From the NCBI GenBank assembly GCA_021795965.1, contig JAJYOU010000008.1:1-64000 (forward strand): 64,000 nucleotides of DNA. Direction: 5' to 3'. The DNA comes from Chloroflexota bacterium. Lineage in GTDB: Bacteria > Chloroflexota > Anaerolineae > Anaerolineales > Villigracilaceae. Position numbers and translations under genes: made by a program. Shown piece by piece: positions 45,192 to 53,863 of this stretch. Below the pieces are notes generated by a model. It was not told the origin of the DNA. It searched no databases and saw nothing but the letters and a program-made list of their open reading frames with translations. The number at the start of each line of letters is the position of its first letter. Position 1 is the stretch's first letter.

Positions 45192-45240
45192 TATTGCTTT
45201 ACACCCAGTCCGAATTGGATGAATACAATTTCGCCTGCAT

Positions 45241-46710
45241 ATGATCATGGATATTTCAACCCTTTCGCTCACCCAAGTCAGCGCCCTGCTTCAGCAAGGT
45301 GAAATTTCAAGTCTTGATCTGACTCGTGCGGTCCTTGACCGGATTGCCCTGATAGATGATCAGCTGCACGCTTTTCTTTATTTAGACACGGATCGGGCTC
45401 TCGAACAGGCAGAAAAAATCGATCGTGAACGAAAAAAGGGGTCAAAGATCGCAAAACCGCTGCTCGGGATTCCGCTGGCAGTGAAGGATGTTCTTGCTGT
45501 TAAAGGCATGCCCTGTACCTGTGGATCAAAAATCCTTGAAAACTACCACCCTCCTTATACCGCAACCGCAGTCAGGCGTCTGCAGGATGCAGGAATGATC
45601 ATCATTGGGAAAACCAATACAGATGAATTTGCCATGGGATCTTCCACTGAAAATTCAGCCTATGGGATAACCCGTAATCCCTGGGATGCGACGCGTGTTC
45701 CGGGAGGTTCTTCGGGCGGCAGTGCCGCCGCTGTTGCCGCCCGGATGGTTTCAGCCGCGCTAGGCACAGACACCGGTGGGAGTGTGCGGCAACCCGCATC
45801 CTTCTGTGGAGTCACCGGTCTAAAACCGACTTATGGACGCGTTTCCCGTTATGGACTGGTTGCCTATGGGTCCTCCCTGGATTCCTGTGGAGCCTTCGGG
45901 CATTCTGCCCGAGATGTGCAAATGTTATTTTCAGCCATGGCAGGTCATGATCCACTGGATGCCACTTCGCAAAACGTCGCAATCCATTCAATGGATTTCA
46001 CAAAAAATCCTGATCTGCGCGGGGTCCGGATTGGCGTTCCAAGGGAATATTTCCTGCCAGGCATGCAAAAAGATGTTGAATCAAAGGTGCGCGCGGCGAT
46101 TGAGATTTTTTCAGAATTAGGCGCACAAGTAAAAGAAGTCAGTCTTCCACATACCGAATTTGCGGTCCCCGTTTATTATTTGGTGGCACCGGCAGAAGCA
46201 TCTGCAAATCTTGCCAGGTATGATGGGATTCGTTTCGGTCCACGCCTCGATGGAGAAAATCTCTGGGATGTTTTTACCCGCACACGCGGAGAAAAATTTG
46301 GAGATGAGGTCACCCGCCGGATCATGCTGGGAACGTATGCATTATCGGCTGGTTATTATGATGCTTATTATGGTCAGGCTCAGAAGGTTCGCGCGCTCAT
46401 TAAACGCGATTTTGAAGAAGTGTTCAAGGAAGTGGATACAATCGCCTGCCCGGTAGCTCCAACGACAGCCTTCAAGATCGGGGTGCACGGAGATGATCCA
46501 CTCGCCATGTACCTGGAAGATATTTTTACACTACCCGCCAACCTGGCAGGAATACCCGGGCTGGCTTTTCCGGTTGGCTTCGACCAGGAAGGTCTGCCAG
46601 TGGGAATGCAGCTGATGGGGAAACATTTTGACGAATCGAATTTATTCAAACTGGCAGATGCCTACCAACAGGTGACTGATTGGCACAAACGCTCTCCTGA
46701 GCTTAAATAA
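45241..46710 (+). CDS. gatA: Asp-tRNA(Asn)/Glu-tRNA(Gln) amidotransferase subunit A
   Basis: A 489-aa amidase subunit of GatCAB that releases ammonia from glutamine. The Ser-cis-Ser-Lys triad is complete: the Lys in GIPLAVKDVL near residue 83 and the serines in GGSSGGSAAAVAARM and GTDTGGSVRQPASF near residues 158-182. The length is normal. The first ATG (45241) and a second ATG two codons later are both possible starts, and neither has a strong ribosome site. It is co-transcribed with gatC. Confidence 0.97.
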   Translation: MIMDISTLSLTQVSALLQQGEISSLDLTRAVLDRIALIDDQLHAFLYLDTDRALEQAEKIDRERKKGSKIAKPLLGIPLAVKDVLAVKGMPCTCGSKILENYHPPYTATAVRRLQDAGMIIIGKTNTDEFAMGSSTENSAYGITRNPWDATRVPGGSSGGSAAAVAARMVSAALGTDTGGSVRQPASFCGVTGLKPTYGRVSRYGLVAYGSSLDSCGAFGHSARDVQMLFSAMAGHDPLDATSQNVAIHSMDFTKNPDLRGVRIGVPREYFLPGMQKDVESKVRAAIEIFSELGAQVKEVSLPHTEFAVPVYYLVAPAEASANLARYDGIRFGPRLDGENLWDVFTRTRGEKFGDEVTRRIMLGTYALSAGYYDAYYGQAQKVRALIKRDFEEVFKEVDTIACPVAPTTAFKIGVHGDDPLAMYLEDIFTLPANLAGIPGLAFPVGFDQEGLPVGMQLMGKHFDESNLFKLADAYQQVTDWHKRSPELK

Positions 46711-46800
46711 ATTCATATTTCCTGTCCTCCATATTCCGGGTTAATGGTCAGGCCGGGAAATATTGAACAAAAACGTTGCAGGCAGAAAGGATGGGATTTC

Positions 46801-47787
46801 ATGAATATTTTTGTCACGGGTGGAGCCGGTTATATCGGGTCGGCTGCCGCGGAGGCTCTTTTAAAAACCGGCCATCAGGTTACGGTTTATGATTCCCTGG
46901 TGACTGGTCATATTAATGCGGTCCCAACTGGAGCAGAGTTTATCCAGGCTGATTTATCCGACAGTGTTAAACTGGCAAAAGCCTTAAGCTGCCGGGAATA
47001 TGATGCGGTCATGCATTTCGCTGCTTTCATCGAAGCCGGAGAAAGCATGAAGAATCCGGGAAAGTTCCTGCGGAATAATCTTGTAAATTCAATTTCCCTG
47101 ATTGAAAGTGCAGTAAAAGCAAATATTAAACGATTTGTTCTTTCCTCCACCGCCGCGATATTTCAATCCAGCGAAAAACCGCTCAATGAAGACTCACCTT
47201 TGGGTCCCACAAATACGTATGGATTCACAAAACTTGCGGTGGAAGAAACCCTGGATTGGTATAACAAAATTTATGGTTTGCATTATGCAGCCCTGCGTTA
47301 TTTCAATGCAAGCGGCGCCCTGCCAGGGCGAGGTGAAGCTCATCAGCCCGAATCGCATCTCATACCGCGGGTTTTAGCGGTGGCACTGGGAAAATCTGAG
47401 GCTGCCTATATTTACGGCACCGATTACCCCACACCGGATGGCACCTGTATTCGCGATTACATTCATATCGGCGACCTGGTTTCGGCGCACATTCTAGCCC
47501 TGGAAGAATTATCAACACGCGAAAAATTGGTCTATAATCTTGGTTCTGGCACAGGCTATTCTGTGCGTGATGTCATCGATACTGCAAGGGAGGTTTCCGG
47601 CAAGAGTATACCCATTAAAGAAATGGAACGCCGGCCGGGAGATCCGGCCAGGCTGGTAGCTTCATCTGAAAAAATTAAAAAGGAATTAGGCTGGAAACCA
47701 GAGCATGATTCCATCAAGGATATTATTTCCTCTGCCTGGGAATGGCATTCAAGTCATCCATTTGGTTACAATGAAAATCATCAGTGA
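46801..47787 (+). CDS. galE: UDP-glucose 4-epimerase
   Basis: A 328-aa extended SDR enzyme interconverting UDP-glucose and UDP-galactose with bound NAD+. It has TGGAGYIGS at residue 6, the Ser-Thr region LSSTAAIF, the catalytic YGFTKLAVEE (Tyr-xxx-Lys) and RYFNASGA. A longer frame begins at 46744, but the ATG at 46801 starts the domain directly after a purine-rich AAGGATGGG. It precedes the FAH hydrolase by 7 nt and is probably co-transcribed with it. Confidence 0.93.
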   Translation: MNIFVTGGAGYIGSAAAEALLKTGHQVTVYDSLVTGHINAVPTGAEFIQADLSDSVKLAKALSCREYDAVMHFAAFIEAGESMKNPGKFLRNNLVNSISLIESAVKANIKRFVLSSTAAIFQSSEKPLNEDSPLGPTNTYGFTKLAVEETLDWYNKIYGLHYAALRYFNASGALPGRGEAHQPESHLIPRVLAVALGKSEAAYIYGTDYPTPDGTCIRDYIHIGDLVSAHILALEELSTREKLVYNLGSGTGYSVRDVIDTAREVSGKSIPIKEMERRPGDPARLVASSEKIKKELGWKPEHDSIKDIISSAWEWHSSHPFGYNENHQ

Positions 47788-47794
47788 GGAATAA

Positions 47795-48559
47795 ATGAAA
47801 TTAGTCCGATTTCAATATAAGAACATGCCCGTAAAGTATGGTTGGATGTTCGAAGAAAAAGTTGGCGAAATTGAAGGGAATATTTTTGGTGAATATCGCC
47901 GGCAGGAAGCGAACATTCCCATTCAGGATGTTAAATTAATGGCTCCCAGCCAACCCAGTAAAATTGTTTGCGTTGGCAGAAACTATGCAGACCATGCAAA
48001 AGAGCTTGGCAACGACGTCCCCAAAATTCCATTGATTTTTCTCAAACCCCCGTCATCGATCATCAATCCGGGTGACGCCATTCTTCTGCCGCCACAGTCA
48101 AATCAGGTGGAACACGAAGCCGAGCTGGTGGTTGTGATTGGCAAACAATGCCGGAATGTCCCTGCAGAAAATACGCGGGATTACATCCTGGGTTACACCA
48201 TCGGAAACGATGTGACTGCCCGGGATCTGCAAAAAACTGATGAACAATGGACCCGTGCCAAAGGGTTTGATACCTTCTGTTCGTTCGGTCCATGGATAGA
48301 AACTGACCTGGATATTTCAGACGCGTTGATTACCTGCAAAGTATCAGGTCAACCTCGACAGATGGCTTCCACTCGCGACATGATGTTTAATGTTCCGATC
48401 CTGGTTGCTTTTGTTTCTTCGATCATGACCCTCGAACCGGGAGATATCCTCTTCACGGGGACCCCGGCGGGAGTTGGTCCATTAAAAGCTGGTGACGAAG
48501 TGATGATCGAAATTGAAGGCTTGGGAACTTTGTCCAACCCGGTCAAAACCAGAGATTGA
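47795..48559 (+). CDS. fumarylacetoacetate hydrolase-family protein
   Basis: A 254-aa enzyme of the FAH superfamily. The N-terminal small domain is followed by the catalytic domain with SKIVCVGRNYADHAKE, FLKPPSSI, the metal-binding glutamates in VEHEAELVVVIG, GYTIGNDVTARDLQ and ILFTGTPAGVGPL. The family includes hydratases, decarboxylases and acylpyruvases acting on 2-keto acids; activity is not assignable. It lies just after galE and before a bidirectional terminator. Confidence 0.93.
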   Translation: MKLVRFQYKNMPVKYGWMFEEKVGEIEGNIFGEYRRQEANIPIQDVKLMAPSQPSKIVCVGRNYADHAKELGNDVPKIPLIFLKPPSSIINPGDAILLPPQSNQVEHEAELVVVIGKQCRNVPAENTRDYILGYTIGNDVTARDLQKTDEQWTRAKGFDTFCSFGPWIETDLDISDALITCKVSGQPRQMASTRDMMFNVPILVAFVSSIMTLEPGDILFTGTPAGVGPLKAGDEVMIEIEGLGTLSNPVKTRD

Positions 48560-48579
48560 TTCAACTGTTGGATTAAAAG

Positions 48580-48620
48580 AAAAAACCCACCGATTGACAA
48601 ATCTCAACGATGGGTTTTTT
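48580..48620. terminator. bidirectional terminator between convergent genes
   Basis: AAAAAACCCACCG pairs with CGATGGGTTTTTT (one bulge), giving a T-run on both strands. It lies between the FAH gene and the convergent membrane-protein gene. Confidence 0.82.
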
Positions 48621-48632
48621 CATTTTAAAATA

Positions 48633-49403
48633 TCAAAGACGAAGTTTTCGAATCAACAGGAAAGAAAAACCCTGAATAAAGATGGCGGCCAGGGTTGCAG
48701 AAATAAATGAAAAACCCAAACCGAGCGGCTCCAAGGATAATGCCAGGACCAGGTAGAATCCTGCAAAGCCAAAAAGACCGTACAAAAGTCCTTTCAGAAC
48801 ACTGGTGGCGCCGGAAGGTCCCTGGAGTCTGTGGGCAAAAATTGTCAGAATGGCTGTAAAAAGTGGAATCGTCGAGAGCAAACCTGTCAACCTCGCTCCG
48901 ATATAGGGGGCGATGCCGGTGATAATCAGGATGAAACAGGTTCCAAGGATTATTCGCGCAGGCAAGTCCCATTTTCCCGGGGGAGTGTGATTGATTTCGG
49001 CCTGGTCAATGGCAGGCATCAGCCGCAGACCCAGCAGAATCGCCAGGAGAACCAGTAAAAAAATCAAAAATAACGGCAAAACAATAAATTGCATTACCAA
49101 AGTTGCCAAAATAAAAGAAAATATACTGACCGCAAGCGCGGCTTGCCAGCGAAAACGCACCGCCATCCAGGCATAGGACAAAATAAAAATGACCAGCGGC
49201 AACCCGCCGCTCAGAGTGCCCAGGATGGTCGATTTTAGAAAAGCGCTGTCGTGGCTGAAGGCGACGAAAAAAGCCACCGGACCTGAAGTAAGCGGCAAGC
49301 CAATTAACCAGCCGCTGATCATGGGTCCCCAGCGCCGACCTGCCAGGCTGGCACCTCCCAGGATAATTGGAACCATGATTAATTTCAAAGCCAGGATATT
49401 CAT
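48633..49403 (-). CDS. polytopic membrane protein coupled to mevalonate kinase
   Basis: A 256-aa protein with about eight hydrophobic helices and no motif I can assign. Two internal segments share a GP-rich loop pattern (GPMISGWLIGLPLTSGP and LQGPSGATSVLKG), perhaps two halves of a pseudo-repeat. Its ATG overlaps the stop of mevalonate kinase by 4 nt (ATGA), so it is translationally coupled to the UbiA-mevalonate kinase pair. A transport or flipping role linked to prenyl lipids is only a guess from position. Confidence 0.82.
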   Translation of the reverse strand: MNILALKLIMVPIILGGASLAGRRWGPMISGWLIGLPLTSGPVAFFVAFSHDSAFLKSTILGTLSGGLPLVIFILSYAWMAVRFRWQAALAVSIFSFILATLVMQFIVLPLFLIFLLVLLAILLGLRLMPAIDQAEINHTPPGKWDLPARIILGTCFILIITGIAPYIGARLTGLLSTIPLFTAILTIFAHRLQGPSGATSVLKGLLYGLFGFAGFYLVLALSLEPLGLGFSFISATLAAIFIQGFSFLLIRKLRL

Positions 49404-50326
49404 TGGATCGTGGTGATAATCGTTTGCCTGGCGCCAGCAGCCAGAAGAGCTGAAGAAACCTGGTTGGCTTGGGCGGGTGAAGTCAGGGCAATCATGTTCC
49501 CGCCCCGTCCGCCGCCTGATAATTTTGCCCCGAGCGCACCCGCATTTTTTGCGGCGGCAATGAGGTTTTCAAGTTCATTTGATGAAACGGTCATTTGTTT
49601 TAGGAGAGCCTGGTTTAAATCCATCAGGGGACCCAAATCACGCCATTGACCATTTTCGATTGCAACGCGTGCTTTTCTCACAAGATTTCCAACCTGGTTA
49701 AAAATTTTATTCCAACGATCCGGATCCGCCTCCCACAGTTTTTTCAAATCCCCAACTGATTCTTTCGTTGGAGCGGGTAGCCCTGTATCAGCAATCACGA
49801 TCGTAAAGGACTCCTTCACCTGAAAAGTTTCAATGGGTTGATTTTTAATAAAATAAACTGGTTTTGCAAAGGTGATGACCGTATTATCAATGCCTGAAGG
49901 CGAGCCATGATGAAGTTTTTCGATTTCGAAACAGAGATCGTTAACCATCACATCACTGAATGGATGACCCAAGTGAGCAGATAATGCCCGGATAAGCGCA
50001 ATCGAAACTGCGGCTCCTGACCCGAGACCGGCGGCAACTGGGATGGTGGATGTAATCTTGATTTTGAGATCAGGCAAAGTGGCAAGAGAGAGGATTTCAA
50101 ACACCCTTGTAATCGCTTTTCGCAGGGCATTTTCAGCTGCCAGAGAAGCAAGCTCAGAGTTCAGGTCAATGCTGGAAGCGACAATCCATATTCCTGGACG
50201 TGCTGAATTCTGTACCTCGACCTTGACCTGAACCTGCATCACAGGAACCGCAATTGCCGGCTGATTGTAAACAACAGCATGTTCACCAAACAGAATTATT
50301 TTCCCCGAAGCCGTTGCAAAGGTCAT
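49400..50326 (-). CDS. mvk: mevalonate kinase
   Basis: A 308-aa GHMP kinase that phosphorylates mevalonate. It starts with GKIILFGEHAVVYNQPAIAVP, the mevalonate kinase signature (GEHAVV). The ATP loop is PVAAGLGSGAAVSIA near residue 95, and GHMP motif 3 KLSGGGRGG lies near the C-terminus. It extends the mevalonate pathway of the operon at 28.6-32.7 kb. No phosphomevalonate decarboxylase/kinase or isopentenyl phosphate kinase is in the window. It overlaps the UbiA gene upstream and the membrane protein downstream by 4 nt each. Confidence 0.95.
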   Translation of the reverse strand: MTFATASGKIILFGEHAVVYNQPAIAVPVMQVQVKVEVQNSARPGIWIVASSIDLNSELASLAAENALRKAITRVFEILSLATLPDLKIKITSTIPVAAGLGSGAAVSIALIRALSAHLGHPFSDVMVNDLCFEIEKLHHGSPSGIDNTVITFAKPVYFIKNQPIETFQVKESFTIVIADTGLPAPTKESVGDLKKLWEADPDRWNKIFNQVGNLVRKARVAIENGQWRDLGPLMDLNQALLKQMTVSSNELENLIAAAKNAGALGAKLSGGGRGGNMIALTSPAQANQVSSALLAAGARQTIITTIQ

Positions 50327-51192
50327 TGGAGGTAAAAGACCGCCAGAACAACCAACCCGGCTAATAAAATACTGAGCTGGATGGGTCGGTCAGATAATAA
50401 AACTTCTTCAGGCGACCCGGTATTTTGAGACATATGAATTAAATATAAATACCGGAAAATAATATAGGTTACAAAGGGGATGGTCAGCATCATGCTATGA
50501 TTGGCTGGCAAATTGGTTGCTGAAAATGTGTAAAGCGAATATGAAAGAATGGTCGCAGCCGAAACAATGGTGATGTATTGATCGAGTAAAGGAATGCTGT
50601 ACCCCTCGAGAACTTTTCGGTATGAGCCTGCACCATTTGAATTTAGAGTCAATTCGGCTCGGCGTTTGCCAAATCCCAGGTAAAGCGCGCCCAGGGTTGT
50701 AACGATGTACAACCAAGGTGAAAATCGTTCAACAACGATCAGTGTTACGCCAGCTTCCACACGTAAAACAAATCCCGCAGCAATGATAAATACATCCAGG
50801 ATGGGTATGTGTTTCAACCACTTGGAATATGCCAAATTAATAACCAGGTAGGCAACCAGAACTGCAAAAAAAGCCGGGGAAAGCCAGTAAGCCAGTGGAA
50901 TAATAATCAGAACCAGCACCGCTGCAGCGATCCAGGCAGCTTTTACCGATAATTTTCCAGATGGAAGGGGGCGAAGTTTTTTTACTGGATGATTTCGATC
51001 AGCTTCAATATCTGCAATATCATTGATAATGTAGACAACGCTGGAAACCAGGCAAAAAAGGACAAATCCCGCTAAAGTGCGAATAAATGCAGGCAGATGA
51101 AAAAGCTGTTTATCAAAAACAATGGCAAAAAAGATGAAGACGTTTTTTGTCCATTGCTTTGGACGCATGGTTTTGATCAAACCTTTTAACAT
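50323..51192 (-). CDS. UbiA-family prenyltransferase, decaprenyl-phosphate phosphoribosyltransferase-like
   Basis: A 289-aa integral membrane enzyme with about nine helices. The N-terminal RPKQWTKNVFIFFAIVFDKQ and the Asp-rich NDIADIEADRNHPVKKLRPL are characteristic of the UbiA branch that includes DPPR synthase (Rv3806c). That enzyme moves phosphoribosyl to polyprenyl phosphate for arabinan-type polymers. Whether this one makes an arabinose donor is not proven. It heads a three-gene unit with mevalonate kinase and a membrane protein, a logical supply of isoprenoid for its own lipid carrier. Confidence 0.9.
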   Translation of the reverse strand: MLKGLIKTMRPKQWTKNVFIFFAIVFDKQLFHLPAFIRTLAGFVLFCLVSSVVYIINDIADIEADRNHPVKKLRPLPSGKLSVKAAWIAAAVLVLIIIPLAYWLSPAFFAVLVAYLVINLAYSKWLKHIPILDVFIIAAGFVLRVEAGVTLIVVERFSPWLYIVTTLGALYLGFGKRRAELTLNSNGAGSYRKVLEGYSIPLLDQYITIVSAATILSYSLYTFSATNLPANHSMMLTIPFVTYIIFRYLYLIHMSQNTGSPEEVLLSDRPIQLSILLAGLVVLAVFYLQ

Positions 51193-51320
51193 GAGATTAT
51201 TTTACCTTACCTGGGGTGTGGTTTGGGTTGTGAGTTGGGTTTGAAGGTAGAATAATAAAATATCTTTTCGGAAATATATAATCATTATTCAGGCTGGAAA
51301 AGTTAGCGGAAATCAAAGGC

Positions 51321-52097
51321 ATGCCAAAAATTCGACTGGATGTTTTGCTCGTTGAAAGAGGTCTGGCTGAAACCCGCTCCAAAGCCCAGGCAATCATTAT
51401 GGCTGGTCAGGCGCGGGTAAATGGAGAAATGGTGGACCGGGCTGGCGCAGCCTTTTCTTCTGAAGTTCAAGTGAGCATTGATTCTGGACCACGGTTTGTT
51501 TCTCGCGGTGGAGACAAACTCCTGGCTGCCTTGAATGCTTTCCAGGTTTCTCCCGCCGGATTGATCTGCGCTGATGTCGGTGCTTCCACAGGCGGATTCA
51601 GCGATTGTTTATTGCAGCACGGCGCATCCAGGATTTATGCAATTGACGTTGGGAAAGGAATCTTGCACTGGAAACTGCGTTCGGACCCGCGCATCATTGT
51701 CATGGAAGAAACGAATGCGCGCTACATCGAATCTCTGGCTGAACCGGTGCAGCTGCTGGTTTGTGACGCCTCCTTCATCTCGCTGAAGACTCTTCTTCCT
51801 GTTTTTATCCACTGGCTTGACGGAGATGCAAACGTCATCACCCTGATCAAACCTCAATTCGAAGCCGGGAGGGTGGAAGTGGCGCGGGGAGATGGGGTCA
51901 TTCGCGATCCACTTGTTCATCGCCGGGTGCTGGAAGATGTGCTGACATTTATTCAAAATCAGGGGCTGAGTGTAAAAGGGCTCATCCGCTCCCCACTTTT
52001 GGGTCCGAAGGGAAACACCGAATTTCTAGCCTGGCTGGACAAAACTAAAACTCCGGCTGATATTCCTTCTTTGGTTGAGAAGGCAATCGGAATCTGA
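51321..52097 (+). CDS. tlyA: TlyA-family rRNA 2'-O-methyltransferase / S4-domain protein
   Basis: A 258-aa protein with an N-terminal S4 RNA-binding domain (MPKIRLDVLLVERGLAETRS, then KAQAIIMAGQARVNG) and a C-terminal FtsJ-like methyltransferase (ADVGASTGGFSDCLLQHGAS). The KDKE-type residues fit: Lys in FVSRGGDKLLAAL, Asp in VCDASFISLKTLLP, Lys in LIKPQFEAG, Glu near the end. TlyA methylates riboses of 16S and 23S rRNA and is also annotated as hemolysin A. Short leader; divergent from the UbiA gene. Confidence 0.94.
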   Translation: MPKIRLDVLLVERGLAETRSKAQAIIMAGQARVNGEMVDRAGAAFSSEVQVSIDSGPRFVSRGGDKLLAALNAFQVSPAGLICADVGASTGGFSDCLLQHGASRIYAIDVGKGILHWKLRSDPRIIVMEETNARYIESLAEPVQLLVCDASFISLKTLLPVFIHWLDGDANVITLIKPQFEAGRVEVARGDGVIRDPLVHRRVLEDVLTFIQNQGLSVKGLIRSPLLGPKGNTEFLAWLDKTKTPADIPSLVEKAIGI

Positions 52098-52129
52098 TCG
52101 TTTCCTTCATAAATCGAGTGTAAATAAAT

Positions 52130-53095
52130 TTATTTGAAAATTTTTGAACCAGCATCGACAGAATTTTTTCGTCCTTCGGCGAGGATCTGTTCGATACTCA
52201 TATTCACGTAGCGGGCGTCGCTGGGATGGTAATGAACATGGACCCTTCTCAAGTTGGGTATTTTATCAAGGAGCAGGTTCTCAACCCGGCTGGCAATTTC
52301 ATCCCCTGCCTGCACTGAGAGGTTTTCGTCGACACCGATGGTGACGTTCACCACGATGTGAGGACCGAATCGATGCGCCTGGACTTCATGCAGTTGTTCA
52401 ACCCCGGCTACATTTCGCAAAATATCTGAGATTTGATCTGCCAGTTCCTTGCTTGGGACCGCGTCCATCAACTCGACTGAAGATTCACGCAGAATGTAAA
52501 TGCCGGTCCGCAAAATCAGCAGGGCTACAATGGCGCCAGCCAGCGGGTCCACCCATGGCAAACCTCGCTGCCCAAGAAATATCCCGATGGATGCCGCGAT
52601 TGCAGACATCAGATCATTGCGGTGATCATAAGCCATGGCTTCCACCACCGGATTATTCGTTTCCTTCCCCAATTTTCGAACATAAAAAGTCAGAAATAAT
52701 TTAATTCCCACGGTTATCAAAGCAACCCAGAGGGCAATATCCAGAGCTCCGCTTGAAACAGTTTTTCCCGAGAGTAAATCCCAAATCTTATCGACAGCAT
52801 CCCAGAAAACTGCCACCGCGGTGGTAACGATGAAAGATCCCACCACCACCGCTGCAATACTTTCCAACTGCTGATGACCATACGGATGTTCTTCATCTGC
52901 CGGTTTATTTGCCATTCGCACAAAAATGCTGGCAACGACATAATAAGCAACATCGGATGTGGAATTGATGCCTTCAGCAAGTAGCGCCGGGCTATGCCCA
53001 ATAATGCCAATAAAGGTTTTTAACGCGGCAAGGACAATATTTATTCCCAACCCAAGGTTTACTGCAAGAATACTTTTTTGATTTCGATCTTTCAT
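52130..53095 (-). CDS. cation diffusion facilitator (CDF) metal transporter
   Basis: A 321-aa inner-membrane metal/proton antiporter with six predicted helices and a C-terminal cytosolic ferredoxin-like domain (ISDILRNVAGVEQLHEVQAH). The first metal-site helix reads HSPALLAEGINSTSDV, with Glu in place of the usual first Asp, and the second, AYDHRNDLMSA, is canonical. Glu at the first position is seen in some CDF groups and may alter metal choice (Zn, Mn, Fe or Co). Start ATG; wide upstream spacing suggests its own promoter. Confidence 0.93.
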   Translation of the reverse strand: MKDRNQKSILAVNLGLGINIVLAALKTFIGIIGHSPALLAEGINSTSDVAYYVVASIFVRMANKPADEEHPYGHQQLESIAAVVVGSFIVTTAVAVFWDAVDKIWDLLSGKTVSSGALDIALWVALITVGIKLFLTFYVRKLGKETNNPVVEAMAYDHRNDLMSAIAASIGIFLGQRGLPWVDPLAGAIVALLILRTGIYILRESSVELMDAVPSKELADQISDILRNVAGVEQLHEVQAHRFGPHIVVNVTIGVDENLSVQAGDEIASRVENLLLDKIPNLRRVHVHYHPSDARYVNMSIEQILAEGRKNSVDAGSKIFK

Positions 53096-53562
53096 CTTTT
53101 TTATCTCGAAACGGTATCTGGATTGATTGGATAAGTTATCTGTGATCGATCAAATGAAGTTAAGAATTTTATGATCAATGATCCGAGAAATCAATCTACT
53201 TTTTCAACGTGAATGCTAAAGCCAACAGGCTTTGATCTAGCTCTTGGGGAGCTCATTTTTGAGTTCCCTCTCGAGACTTTTTTACCTTTTTTTTGCAACC
53301 GTTCGCCGATTTCTGAGAGTATAACTCAATTTGACACTTCGCTTACGACAATATTTTTTGGTCAGAATCCCGCTTTCCGTAATAATTTTTGGATGGGTAC
53401 GATTTGATTCCCCGGGTGGAGAAACTTCTTGGATGGAAAAAATATGGTTATCCATCAGAGGCTAAGTTCCTGTAACAAAACCTTCCCTTTTGGACCTTGC
53501 TGGGCAGAGAATTCTGAACGGATCCAACTTCACGCCTATCGAATAAGGTGGACGCATTCAAT
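53096..53562. other. intergenic region with hairpins, upstream of the metK leader
   Basis: No gene. Hairpins AAAGCC-AACA-GGCTTT (near 53217-53232) and GGGAGCTCA/TGAGTTCCC (near 53244-53268), the latter followed by T-rich sequence, look like leftover terminators or attenuators with no gene in front. Possibly a scar of a lost gene. Confidence 0.35.
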
Positions 53563-53591
53563 TTGACTTGACAGTTGACCTGTGGTAACAT
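53563..53591 (+). promoter_or_regulatory. promoter of the SAM riboswitch-metK transcript
   Basis: TTGACT (53563-53568) and TAACAT (53586-53591) are 17 bp apart and the predicted start is about 25 nt before the riboswitch. The -10 box is weak, but the spacing is ideal. Confidence 0.6.
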
Positions 53592-53621
53592 CGGATTACA
53601 TTTAAATAGCCCCAACACGGC

Positions 53622-53848
53622 ACTCTTATCCAGAGAGGCGGAGGGAACGGCCCTATGATGCCTCGACAACCGGTCGATTTTTCGGTTCACTGCTCGTTTT
53701 ATTAATCAAAGAGCAATCCTTTTTTCAGGAAAAACTGAAATTTCAACGCGGTGCCAATTCCGACAGAGAATCAAATCTGGGAGATGAGAGGGCAACCAAG
53801 TATATTCGAAATGCCCTTTCAGCTTAACCCGAACGGGTATTTTTTATT
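53622..53848 (+). promoter_or_regulatory. SAM-I riboswitch (S-box) with terminator, controlling metK
   Basis: Conserved S-box elements are in order: CTCTTATCCAGAGAGGCGGA, AGGGA-CGGCCCTATGATGCC, TCGACAACCGG, GCGGTGCCAATTCC and the closing GGGAGATGAGAG (to ~53791). The expression platform ends in the hairpin ACCCG-AA-CGGGT (53827-53838) plus TTTTTT. At high S-adenosylmethionine the terminator forms and metK is shut off; at low SAM transcription continues. The control sense is from the known class. Confidence 0.95.
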
Positions 53849-53863
53849 TCAGGAGAAAAAGAT

